NCBI GenBank assembly: GCA_032719365.1
Contig: CM064871.1
Location: 63,996,416-64,060,415, forward strand
Direction of reading: 5' to 3'
Length of the DNA stretch: 64,000 nucleotides
Origin: Prinsepia uniflora
Taxonomy: Eukaryota > Streptophyta > Magnoliopsida > Rosales > Rosaceae
Part shown: piece after piece, positions 1 through 8,527 of the stretch
Numbering within the stretch: the stretch's first letter is position 1
Layout: each line of letters begins with the position of its first letter
The notes under the pieces: model-generated
What the model was told of the DNA's origin: nothing
Databases searched by the model: none
The model's input: only the letters and a program-made list of their open reading frames with translations
Translations under genes and position numbers: made by a program

Positions 1-316
1 TGAGAGCACCAGACAATTCTTTGTTGACTTACAGAGTAGCAGGTTGTGGTAGTTGTAGATCTCATGAGATTGATTCTTTAACGTCAGGATTCATTTGTAA
101 CACACCATTTTCTTTCTTACTGATTCATTCGTGTAAAATCCATAATTTCAAATTGTGGTTATTAATTCGACAAGAGTTTTTCCAGGAAATTTTTTAGCTT
201 TGATTAACCCTGTAAAGCAATATTTACACAAGATGAACTCAATAAATTCCGGCAAATGGGTTCGTCTCAAATTCTGTTACAAATTTCTATTGGAACCATT
301 AGTTTACAATGGATTG
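1..316. other. 3' flank of the RCC1-repeat gene
   Basis: This AT-rich stretch has no open frame that resembles a known protein. The RCC1-repeat gene on the minus strand ends with a stop codon at 317-319, so this sequence probably contains its 3' untranslated region and then intergenic DNA. I could not fix a polyadenylation site. Confidence 0.5.
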
Positions 317-852
317 TTAATCAGTCTGAGAAGGTGGGTGTGAAGTTCTTATGGCGACTGTAAATCCGCTACCGCAGTAAATCTCGATTTTGTCTTCTTT
401 TCGACATTTATGGCCGAGAAGCACTTGTTGAGGAGTGGTTTGGTCGCATGTATTCCCCAAGCCAAGCTGACCATGTTCACCCCAACCCCATGTCTTGATT
501 TCTCCGTCCTGTGTCACAATAGCAGAGTGCTCAGCTCCAGCTGCAATGTCCATGATCCTACTCCCTTCAAGACCAGAGACTTTCTCCAGGACAACTTCCC
601 TTGAATCTGTCAACGTACAAAGAACCACGCCGTTAAACAGAAAATAAGAACTATTTGAAATGATGATCTTGCACGTATAATCAAATGCATTACCTGCTAA
701 GTGCTTTACTAGAGTTTGTTTCTCAGGATTGCTAAGGATTCCATGGTGATTTCCACCGAGTATGAAAACTTCTCCACCTGTACAGAAGATCCCGAGGCTA
801 CCATTTAACAACATGATCTGTTTTCACCAGAAGTGGATTAAACACGAAATGA

Positions 853-887
<35 letters not shown>

Positions 888-2410
888 AGTTAATGCTAAA
901 GCATGATTCCATCCAACAGCAACTTCGGTAAACAAGAATGGTACAGGTAAACACTGAGGGGATTGATGAGCACTTAACGTGCCACCGAACCCTCTTCCCC
1001 AAGTGTACAAATACCCATCAGCTGTTGCCACCGGCAAGGAAAGAAAACTAGAGTCAAAAAATCAAATTACTGAGGGAAAAAGCGCTCAATTGGCACTCAA
1101 GACATCCATGTTAAATATAGAAAAAGAGTGCTTCTCTTTCTGGACTCACCAGATAATGCTGCACTATGATCTCCATTTGCCGTAATGCTAGTGATTTTTA
1201 CACCTTCAAGTCCAGAAATTGGTTTGGGAAGACTAACTAAATTTACCTTATCCTTGGAGATACCCAGTTGCCCACGCTTCCCCGAACCAAACCCATAAAC
1301 TTCATCCCTGGAATCACCTGCAGTATAATGATCTTTTTTTTTTTTGGTCAGAGCAGTATAATGATCTTAGACCTAGAAATTTAAGCTCGATGGGGATGAT
1401 TAGACACTACATACACCAGCGCAAATGGGTGATATTGAATACAGACAATGGCATCTTGTAACAAGAAAGCAAAGTTGTAAGAAAATCACAGCTTGGACAC
1501 TCAAATAAATCAGCATCCCTACATTAAAGTGTTGCCTCTGCCAGAAGTACACAAGATGAGGATTGCAATTACCTTTCAGCAAAACAATCGAATGGCGCAT
1601 TCCACAAGCTATCTGTTCCACATGCTTATCAACAAAGAAGGAGACTTGGACAGGAGAGCAATGTGACTTATAATCTCCATGCCCGAGCTGACCAAACGTG
1701 CCATCTCCACATGTGAAAAGAGCCCCAACATCTGAAAGCAAATAAGCAAGAAAATCCAAAAAAAATAAAAAGTTTTAAGTTGAATAAATCCCATACTCCT
1801 ATGTTGAAACACCAGAACCAGATTTTAACAGAGTCCAAATGCAGCAAAAGCAGAACAATTTAACTACTGGGTAAAGTATGACTTCGGGTTTTAGATCCTA
1901 AGCCCACTGGAACAGGCATAAAAATATCAGATATTCATGCAAATGTATCAATAAAAGACGGTAGAATCAAGTGCCTGAACGCACCTGAAAGGAAACCGGA
2001 GTGGTTCCAACCAGCAGAAACATGAGTAATGAAGTGGTTGTTTAAAGACATAACAAGCTCAGGATGTGGGCTATTGACCATAACGGAATGACCTAGTTGA
2101 CCCGAAGTGCCCCTTCCCCATGTAAGCACCTTCCCACCTGCAAAAAAAGATCAACTTTTACAAAGAATCTAAAAAGTTTTAAATTTTTGTAAGAATGGAT
2201 GAAGGAGAGGAAGAGACCGGAAGTCAAGGAGAGAACGTGAGCGCCACCGCAGGCTAGGAAAGATATGGGTCCGGCGGCGGAAAGATAAGGGTGGTGAAGC
2301 AGCTGAGGGAGGTGCTCGTCCTGTAGCGTGCCTGTCCCCAGCTGCCCGTCCGTTCCTGCCCCCCAACTCCATATCTCTTGCTTTCTTCCGCCTTCCTCAC
2401 TCCCTTCCAT
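317..2410 (-). CDS. RCC1-repeat (beta-propeller) family protein, seven exons
   Basis: The exons, in minus-strand order, are 2218-2410, 1985-2137, 1573-1731, 1150-1317, 887-1021, 694-777 and 317-606. Every intron is GT-AG and every junction is phase 1. The joined frame is 1,182 nt, or 393 residues plus stop. I chose the ATG at 2408-2410 because no in-frame ATG lies just upstream. The protein is a run of RCC1 blades: glycine-rich motifs of the type WGxGxxGQLG (for example WGAGTDGQLG, WGRGTSGQLG, WGWGEHGQLG) alternate with GxxHS/GWNH-type motifs, about seven blades in all. This is the fold of RCC1 (guanine exchange on Ran) and of the UV-B receptor UVR8. The size matches small plant RCC1-family proteins. 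UVR8's GWRHT motifs are not seen (GWNH instead), so it should not be called UVR8. Its biochemical role is unknown. The next gene upstream is on the same strand but has its own promoter space. Confidence 0.9.
853..884. repeat. (TA)n microsatellite in intron 5 of the RCC1-repeat gene
   Basis: About 15 alternating TA units sit immediately next to the splice donor that ends exon 5 (donor on the minus strand at 885-886). Length variation here could be polymorphic and lies very close to the splice site. Confidence 0.9.
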
Positions 2411-2814
2411 GATTGCTTTCAATTACTTCTGGTTTCGGGGATTGTACTAAAGATTTTAAAAGCTCATCATTTGGGCTCTTTGGGCTCCATTTCAAGAACC
2501 ATGGGCCTGGACATGTAGAAGCAGTTCTTGAAACAACAATTTACGGAGAATCTCAATCCCAAATCCAACCTCAATCAAAACAAACACAAATATGTTTGCA
2601 ATCCCATTCCAAGTGATATTCTTTTTCAATCTGAAATTGGGTCGAATTCGCAACAATCGGATGCTTGATTTCATTAAAACAAAACACACAACATGATCCG
2701 AAAGTCCGAAAGTTTTTCCATCACTAAAATTTCATACTAAGTTATATAAACAACAACTCAATGATAATGTTACAAGCAAAGCCATCAAATTTCAAAAAAT
2801 AAATTCTTCGGCAA
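2411..2814. other. Intergenic region between the two minus-strand genes
   Basis: This 404-bp region holds the 5' untranslated region and core promoter of the RCC1-repeat gene and the 3' untranslated region of the RRM gene. I see no clear TATA box or other recognisable element and no coding frame. Confidence 0.5.
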
Positions 2815-3550
2815 TTACATAATATCATCATAAGCAACGATCTGTCTGGATTTGAGAGGTTTATCCAACACTGAAGAAGAGGCATCGGCAGCGCCAACTC
2901 TGGGGTTCACTACTGCTGAAGCAAGCTTGTTACCTCTGCCATGTCTTCTCAGAGGCATCTCAGCCCTCAAAAGTTTGGAATTTGACGACGACGACGACCC
3001 ATTGCCGGAATCTCTGTTATCATTACCACCTCCAACTCCTTTCCTCCATTGGGAAAGTGGGTCTGTCGCCCAAAACACCTGCAACTGCAACAACAGAGAA
3101 AAAAAAAACCATTTGAGCCACAATTTAAAAACTAAAAACCAAAATTTTAAATTATAGAAAGTAAGAAAGAAAGCTTTTTGGGGCAATTGAAGGGAAACGT
3201 TAAAAAAGTACCTTGTAGGAGTCGAGGGTGATGCCGAAGGAGGGATCGAGGGCTGCGGAAATGGCGGCTTCAGCCGAGTCAGTGGCGCGGAATGTGACGT
3301 GGCCGACAGCATCGCGGTCAATGCGGATGCGAGAGATGGGGCCGTAGATCTCGAACCGGGACTTGAGATCCAGGACAGAACAATCCTGCGGGAGACCTGT
3401 TACGACCAGAGCGGGCGGCGGCGAGGGTTTGTAAGTGGGCTTGTCAAGCTCGGGTTCGGGATCGGGATGAGGAGGGAGGGGACGACGGCGTTTCGATCCG
3501 GAGGCGGGAACGTGGTGGGAGAAGTAGGGTTTATCTCTCTTCCGGCTCAT
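2815..3550 (-). CDS. RRM-like RNA-binding protein, two exons
   Basis: The exons are 3212-3550 (113 codons, ending at a GT donor) and 2815-3078 (88 codons including the stop), giving 200 residues. The intron is GT-AG, phase 0. The start is the ATG at 3548-3550. The N-terminus is basic and proline-rich (MSRKRDKPYF..., then a K/R run and PPHPDPEPELD). A divergent RRM fold follows at about residues 47-120: an RNP2-like strand LVVTGLP, the helix DLKSRFEIYGPISRIRID, and a degenerate RNP1 strand GHVTFRATD. The C-terminal quarter is a low-complexity Gly/Asn/Ser tract ending in AYDDIM. An RNA-binding role in the nucleus is inferred from the fold and the basic N-terminus. From memory it resembles the uncharacterised Arabidopsis RRM protein At1g27050, which lies beside an RCC1-family gene, as here. 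Confidence 0.85.
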
Positions 3551-3829
3551 GGTGTTTGGAGAAGTGATTGAAGTCTGTCTTTGGCGTTAATCGGTTGGTA
3601 GAATTTTAGGACTCTTCAGATCCCGGGTTTGTCCCTGTGATATTCTTATTTTTGAGTTCTGAACTGAACTGTCCACGTGTGTTGACTATTGGTCAATTTA
3701 TAATCTTCCTAATTTCTCTTTTCTCAATTTTTTTTTAAAGATTAAATATCTTGCAAGCGTACACTTCAATAACCTTAGACCGTTCAATCAAAAAAAAAAA
3801 CTTAGACCGTCCACTAAAAAAATAAAAAT
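3551..3829 (-). promoter_or_regulatory. Upstream region of the RRM gene
   Basis: This is the space between the RRM start codon and the left end of the transposon. On the minus strand there is a TATAAATTG sequence at 3694-3702, a CCAAT box at 3688-3692 and a CACGTG G-box at 3674-3679. The order (G-box closer to the gene than the TATA-like sequence) is unusual, so the TATA assignment is tentative. The transposon lies less than 300 bp from the start codon and may cut off distal promoter sequence. Confidence 0.35.
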
Positions 3830-4212
3830 TATTACTGTAGATGCACCAAGAATGTACCCGTGTGTCTTAAAATATACCAGTAACAGAAATTCGTTCAACT
3901 TTGCACCAGAATATGTACAACGTTAGACCCGTTACACAATTTAACGAATTTTGTCTTTAATATCGTTAAAATTACTGTTTCTTTCCTTAAATACTCCTAA
4001 ATACTATTCATCTTCCTTATCATCATATGCTCCGTCCCTCCTATGAAATTCCAACTCAAACCCCCAAAAATTCTCCACCCCACCAAGCTCTCCCCCTCCC
4101 AAGCCCAAAAATTCCACCATTGCTAGGTTACCTGAAAATGGCTCAATTGTCCCAATCTTCTCTAGCCAAAGTTGGAGACTTCGGCCATATATGAAAAAAC
4201 CCAACAGCAAAA
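3830..4212 (+). repeat. Left terminal inverted repeat of the Pack-MULE-like element
   Basis: The sequence pairs with 5900-6297 in inverted orientation along its whole length with small indels; for example, the GTCCCTCCTATGAAATT block occurs in both. The motif GCACCA recurs near the tip, as subterminal repeats do in such elements. Confidence 0.8.
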
Positions 4213-4338
4213 ACAAAGTTGGAGACTTCGATCGTTTAGCTGGTCAAGGTACTCATGAATATAGATTATTAATTTGCTTTCTATATGTGGTTGGTTGTTA
4301 ATCCCAGATATTTGTTTTTACTGAAACTTTTATACAGG

Positions 4339-5800
4339 AATTGATAATGTAAAGTCATCCCTACTACCCCAAATAAAACTTGAGAAAAAATTCGGACAGT
4401 CACTAGTTTTCATTGCTTCAACACTCATGGAAGACCGAGGAGTTCCCAAGGGAACAAGTTCAGCATCACTTATGAAAGAAGCCATCCATGTCATTAGTTG
4501 TGGCTATGAAGATAAATCAGAATGGGGGAAGAATGTGTGCTACATTGTTTTTAAATTATCACTAATAAATGATTCACAAGATCCTAGGATTTGACGTTTG
4601 ACATTTTTCTATTTTTGAATTCTTGATTAATCGAGGTTGGTGGATATATGGCTCTGTTACGGAGGATATCCTAACGGGCTTCAAGATGCATTGCCATGGC
4701 TTGCGATCTGTGTATTGCATGCCCAAAAGGCCTGCATTCAAGGGTCAGCTCCTATTAATCTATTGGATCGGCTACATCAGGTGTCAGGAGCCGTCCTTAA
4801 TCTCCTGGGATTAACGTGGGACGTGCCTGATCCCGTCTAACACGAAATGTTAGACCAGGGATAACTCCGTCTTAAGCCCGCTCGGGGCTTCCAGAGAGCG
4901 CCATGATCCGGAGAAGGAGTGTGATGTCTCGGTCTCTACTACAGCCCGCATCCGCGATCAACCTGAAGGATATTAAAAACATCAAAGCCGTGAGTGGACA
5001 AAACAAATAATTTATAAAAACATTTTCATAAAAAGATATTTATACCCTTCACTAAAAGCATGTATGCATTCAAAAACCATTTCTTAAAACATTCATTGGG
5101 GCCTTGGCCCAAAATTCAAATCAAAGTATATGGGAACTCAGCCCAAATCAATACACGTGGGCCTCAGCTGAAAAAGGGGAAAGGTAATGGGTTTTGGGGT
5201 TCATCGGGTTGGATTGGATGAACACAGACAAGGGGAGTGGATATGCATGTGTCTATGTTAGGTGAGCAATGGATGGGTGACACTTGTCACTCATCCATTG
5301 GGCCTGATTCAAATATCTAGGCCCTACTTGAGGAGAAAGTCCACTTTTGCCTCGTAAAGCGTGCCATCGTAAATAGTTCCTCGGAACTTCCGTGAACCGT
5401 AACTTTTCAATCGAACGTCCGAATTCGACGTGCCGTCTGTCTACGAACTCGTATCGACTCGATCTACGTAACGATTTTCGGCCCTCAGTCATTGGACCTC
5501 CCGGGTCAAAAGTTAACTTTTCACCCTCGTTCAGGGGTAAAATCGTAATTTCACCCTGAACGTCCGTTAATCCTCGGCAAATCCCCGATTAGCCTCACTA
5601 ATCCGTCGTTAATTCTTAATTAATCCTTAAAATCAAGGATAGGTCGTTACATCAGGTGCTTCAATGGGCCTTGGGTTCTATTGAAATTTTATTAAGCATA
5701 CACTGTCCTATTTGGTATGGCTATAGATGTGGTTTGAAATGGTTGGAACGTTTTTCATATATAAACTCAGTTGTTTATCCTTTGACATCCATCCCCTCTA
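4339..5800 (+). pseudogene. Captured cellulose synthase (CESA6-type) gene fragment, split by a solo LTR
   Basis: The first piece (4339-4534) encodes a sequence recognisable as the CESA catalytic region: FGQS, VFIASTLMEDRG, KEAIHVISCGYEDKSEWG. It stops at an intron (about 4535-4635). The second piece (4636-4781, resuming at 5657-5800) reads WIYGSVTEDILTGFKMH, MPKRPAFKG, DRLHQV, then QWALGSIEILLS and WLERFSYINSVVYPLTSIP. The QxxRW motif of active enzymes is altered: the expected Arg is Gln (VLQWAL). A missing base at the second exon junction puts the exons out of frame. The PKG, CHG and ERFSYINSVVYPLTSIP wording fits the CESA2/5/6/9 (primary wall) class. Only the end of the catalytic domain is present, so no enzyme can be made. 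Confidence 0.85.
4782..5651 (-). mobile_element. Solo LTR inserted in the captured CESA exon
   Basis: The 870-bp insert starts TG (TGTCAGGAGCCGTCC) and ends CA (GGTCGTTACA), with a perfect 5-bp target duplication TCAGG at 4777-4781 and 5652-5656. Removing it restores the CESA codons for DRLHQV-LQW. It has no coding frame and no internal region, so it is a solo LTR. Near the left end is a stem GTCTAACA/TGTTAGAC (4835-4855), and further right a GGTGACAC/TTGTCACTC palindrome (about 5275-5295). Both are shared with the larger LTRs in this window. The orientation (element sense on the minus strand) is inferred from that similarity. Confidence 0.9.
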
Positions 5801-5899
5801 ACGACCCACTTCACTGAACTACTTTCTATGTCTTGCTCATCACTCAACACCGCTTCCGCTTCTGCTTCAACTTCTCTCTTTGTCCTTCTGGCTTCCAGC

Positions 5900-6297
5900 T
5901 GTTTTGGTCCCATTTGTTTTTGCTATTGGGTTTTTTCATGGTCGAAGTCTCCAAATTTGGCTAGAGAAGATTGGGACAATTGAGCCATTTTCGAGTAACC
6001 TAACAATGGTGGAATTTCTTGGCTTGGGAAGGGAGAGCTTGCTGGGGTGGAGGATTTTGAGGGATTTGAGTTGGTAATTTCATAGGAGGGACGAAGAAGA
6101 TGATGATGAGGAAGATGAATAGTATTTAAGGGTATTTAAGGAAATAAACAGTAATTTTAACGGTGTCAAAGATGAAATTCGTTAAATGGTGCAACAGGCT
6201 TAACGTTGTACCTATTCTGGTGCAAAGTGGAACGAATTTCCGTTCCTGGTGCATTTTGAGACACGCTGGTGCGTTCTTGGTGCATCTATAGTAATAA
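5900..6297 (-). repeat. Right terminal inverted repeat of the Pack-MULE-like element
   Basis: This is the inverted counterpart of 3830-4212. It ends with several copies of a GGTGCA motif and then CTATAGTAATA. It includes a GA-rich stretch matching the CT-rich stretch near 4010-4030. Confidence 0.8.
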
Positions 6298-6822
6298 GCA
6301 AAAAAAAAGGCTTATTACATAAAATGCAGAACATGCCAGCGATTCTCAATATTCACCAGGAACCGAATTTTGCCTCACAATGCTCCTAGAACAGTAGCAT
6401 CGTCGAAATCGTTGAACCAACAAAAAAACTCCGTTTTAACGTCCGTGACAAGTGAGGGTATCTCTGTTCAAATTGCTATACGTGGATGAAATGTGGCATT
6501 TGTGTGACCCGATTATGGTTGACGTGTAAACTGAGGTGGACATGTCAACGTGTTTTCGCGATTTCGAAATTGAATTGGGGAAATTGCGCTGCTAGGGTTT
6601 GTAAGAAATCTGGGGAAAAAGACGGATGCAAACTCGAGTAGGCCTTTAAGGGTTTTCAATCGGAGTTGTAGGCGAGCTCGAAAAAGTAATTAAGTGAATT
6701 CAAAAACCCGGGAAACATTGAGTGAATTCAAAATTTCGGAGTACGAATGGGAATGTTCGTGGGGCTGCAAGGGTTTTGAATCGAAGTTGCAAGCAAGCGA
6801 AACAGAGGTTTTCAATCGAGCA
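6298..6822. other. Unassigned DNA between the Pack-MULE and the LTR stack
   Basis: About 525 bp contain no protein that I recognise. The text AGTGAATTCAAAA occurs twice (around 6693 and 6720), as does a phrase close to GGGTTTTGAATCGAAGTTG, so the segment may be a decayed repeat. Confidence 0.4.
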
Positions 6823-7427
6823 TGTCACGACCCACCCCCAATCCCCCGGGATTAAGGGCTAAGTCATGCTCTCGTCTAACTTACGAGTGACACGAAGGCT
6901 AAACTGACGTCCAATCTCCATGTGACATGTAAGTCGGACAAGGGATTCTTGACTGAACCGCTCAAAACTTCCGGATTCCTCAGAGCGCGCAGACTCTACT
7001 GTGGATCACGTATGTGATGTCTCCGTCTCTCTCTCGACCAACAGCCCGCACAGAAACAACCTGGAGGGTATTGAAAACACGAAGAGAGTGTGAGTGGACA
7101 GAAACAAATAATAATTTAGAAAATAGTTCAGAAGAAATTACATTTTTACCCTCCACACAAAAACCAATGCATGCATATCAATTCATGTTATGAAACCATT
7201 TCATATTCAAAACCATTAACAAAAACCATTCTTGAAATCCCGAATTAAATCCAATAGTCAAAACCAGGGCCTCAGCCCAAAACCACAAACCAATCTCAAA
7301 GTACGGGAAATCAGTCCCAAAACTCATCAAATCCAAATCATTCGGGGCACTGCCAAAACATCAGAAAACCAGTGAAAAACCAGTGAAAATATCAATCATG
7401 CGAGTTTGCTGGATCTCAAGTGCGCCC

Positions 7428-7572
7428 GAGTCTTTAAACTCAAAACCATGCACCATAATCAAGCCTTCCCGGGATATCAACGAGTCTTTAAACTCAAAAC
7501 ACAATCAACAGGCCTCGGTGTGTATCATATCCGAGTCTTTAAACTCAAAACATATACCGAGTCTTTAAACTC
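7428..7572. repeat. Cluster of four GAGTCTTTAAACTC palindromes in B1
   Basis: Exact copies of the 14-mer GAGTCTTTAAACTC lie at 7428-7441, 7482-7495, 7533-7546 and 7559-7572, each followed by AAAAC or AAAAC-like sequence. The outer arms GAGT/ACTC pair. Similar clusters occur in B2 (27140-27330), B3 (41610-41870), at 29560-29620 and, inverted, in 45990-46140 and 50990-51120. The irregular spacing and different spacers rule out a satellite or CRISPR array. Confidence 0.85.
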
Positions 7573-8396
7573 AAAACACATCATGTCAGGGCCCATGACA
7601 GGACCCATCCCAATCCCCCCCGGGATTAACGCCGGATGACCCTGCTCCCATCTGACACGAAGTGTCAGACAAGGGATATTTTCGACCTTTGCCCTCCCGG
7701 GCTATCAGAGTACGCCAGGATCCAGAGGAGGCATGTGATATCTCGGTCTCTGCTACAGTCTACATCCGATGTCAACCTGAAGGGTATTAAAAACAGAAAG
7801 ACTGTGAGTGGACAAAAATAAAGAGTTTATAAAAACATTTCATCAAAGACCTTTATACCCTTCACTGAAAAGCATGCATGCTTAGTAAAACCATTTATCC
7901 AATCACATATGTTAAAACATCCATAATTAGGGTCTTAGCCCCAAATTCCGTAAATACAAGTCACACGGGCTCCTGCCCAAAACCATTTACAGAAAACCAT
8001 AGTATAGTAAACATACGTGGGATCTCAGCCCAAATCCATTTATCATTATAAACACAATTTCCCAAACCAATTGAAATCATGTTTATCCATTATATTCATA
8101 TCCAGAACCTGTCACGGTAAAATAGAGCTACACGTGTGCTAACCGGGGTCTCAAACCCAAGTCTCTCTAGGGTCCACCCAGGTCAATGTCCGTAGATCAA
8201 TGACCCTCCCTGGAGGTAACGAACCATGCCCATCCTGAGAGTAAGGAACCCAACTGGGGGGCAACTCCACTCAGTCAGTGCTCCGTGACTACTCCGGGGT
8301 CCACCCAGGCCAACGACCCTCCCCGGAGGAGACAATCATATATAAAGGATGGAATATGAAAAACCTTTTGAAATCATTCTTGAAACCTTTCAAGGA

Positions 8397-8527
8397 TTCA
8401 TGCCCGACCCCAATAAGCCGTCATGAACCATAAAATCCATTTATGGGTTCATGCCGGTTCCCATAAACCGTCATGACCCGTAAATCCATTTTAAGGATTC
8501 ATGCCGGTTCCCATAAACCGTCATGAA
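8397..8527. repeat. Three tandem hairpin units in LTR1
   Basis: A unit of about 51 bp occurs three times. Each holds an outer stem TTCATG/CATGAA (second copy ends CATGAC) and an inner stem CGGTT/AACCG around the loop CCCATA. The first unit is diverged (CCCGACCCCAATAAGCCG). The same array is in LTR2 (from 15033) and LTR3 (from about 24493). Confidence 0.85.

Larger units (their letters stand above)
3830..6297. mobile_element. Pack-MULE-like DNA transposon carrying a cellulose synthase fragment
   Basis: Inverted copies of one sequence, about 380-400 bp long, bound this 2.5-kb element. The left end reads TATTACTGTAGATGCACC and the right end, reverse-complemented, TATTACTATAGATGCACC. Inside lies DNA from a cellulose synthase gene that keeps at least one intron, so it was captured as DNA and not as a retrocopy. 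No transposase frame is present, so the element is non-autonomous. Long inverted repeats plus captured gene DNA is the Pack-MULE pattern. I could not identify a convincing 9-bp target duplication because A-rich sequence lies on both sides. A solo LTR (4782-5651) inserted later. Confidence 0.75.

Noticed and set aside
317..2410. Calling the RCC1-repeat gene UVR8
   Set aside because: The fold is shared, but the GWRHT motifs and the C-terminal C27-type region of UVR8 are not seen and the protein is shorter.
2093..2422. Start of the RCC1-repeat gene at 2422
   Set aside because: The codon at 2420-2422 is TTG on the minus strand. The first in-frame ATG is at 2408-2410.
3830..6297. A precise 9-bp target duplication for the Pack-MULE-like element
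   Set aside because: The flanks are A-rich on both sides and no exact 9-bp pair could be placed.
7428..7572. Repeats of GAGTCTTTAAACTC considered as a CRISPR array
   Set aside because: This is plant nuclear DNA, spacers are irregular and the repeats recur in many LTR copies, so they are LTR-internal palindromes.
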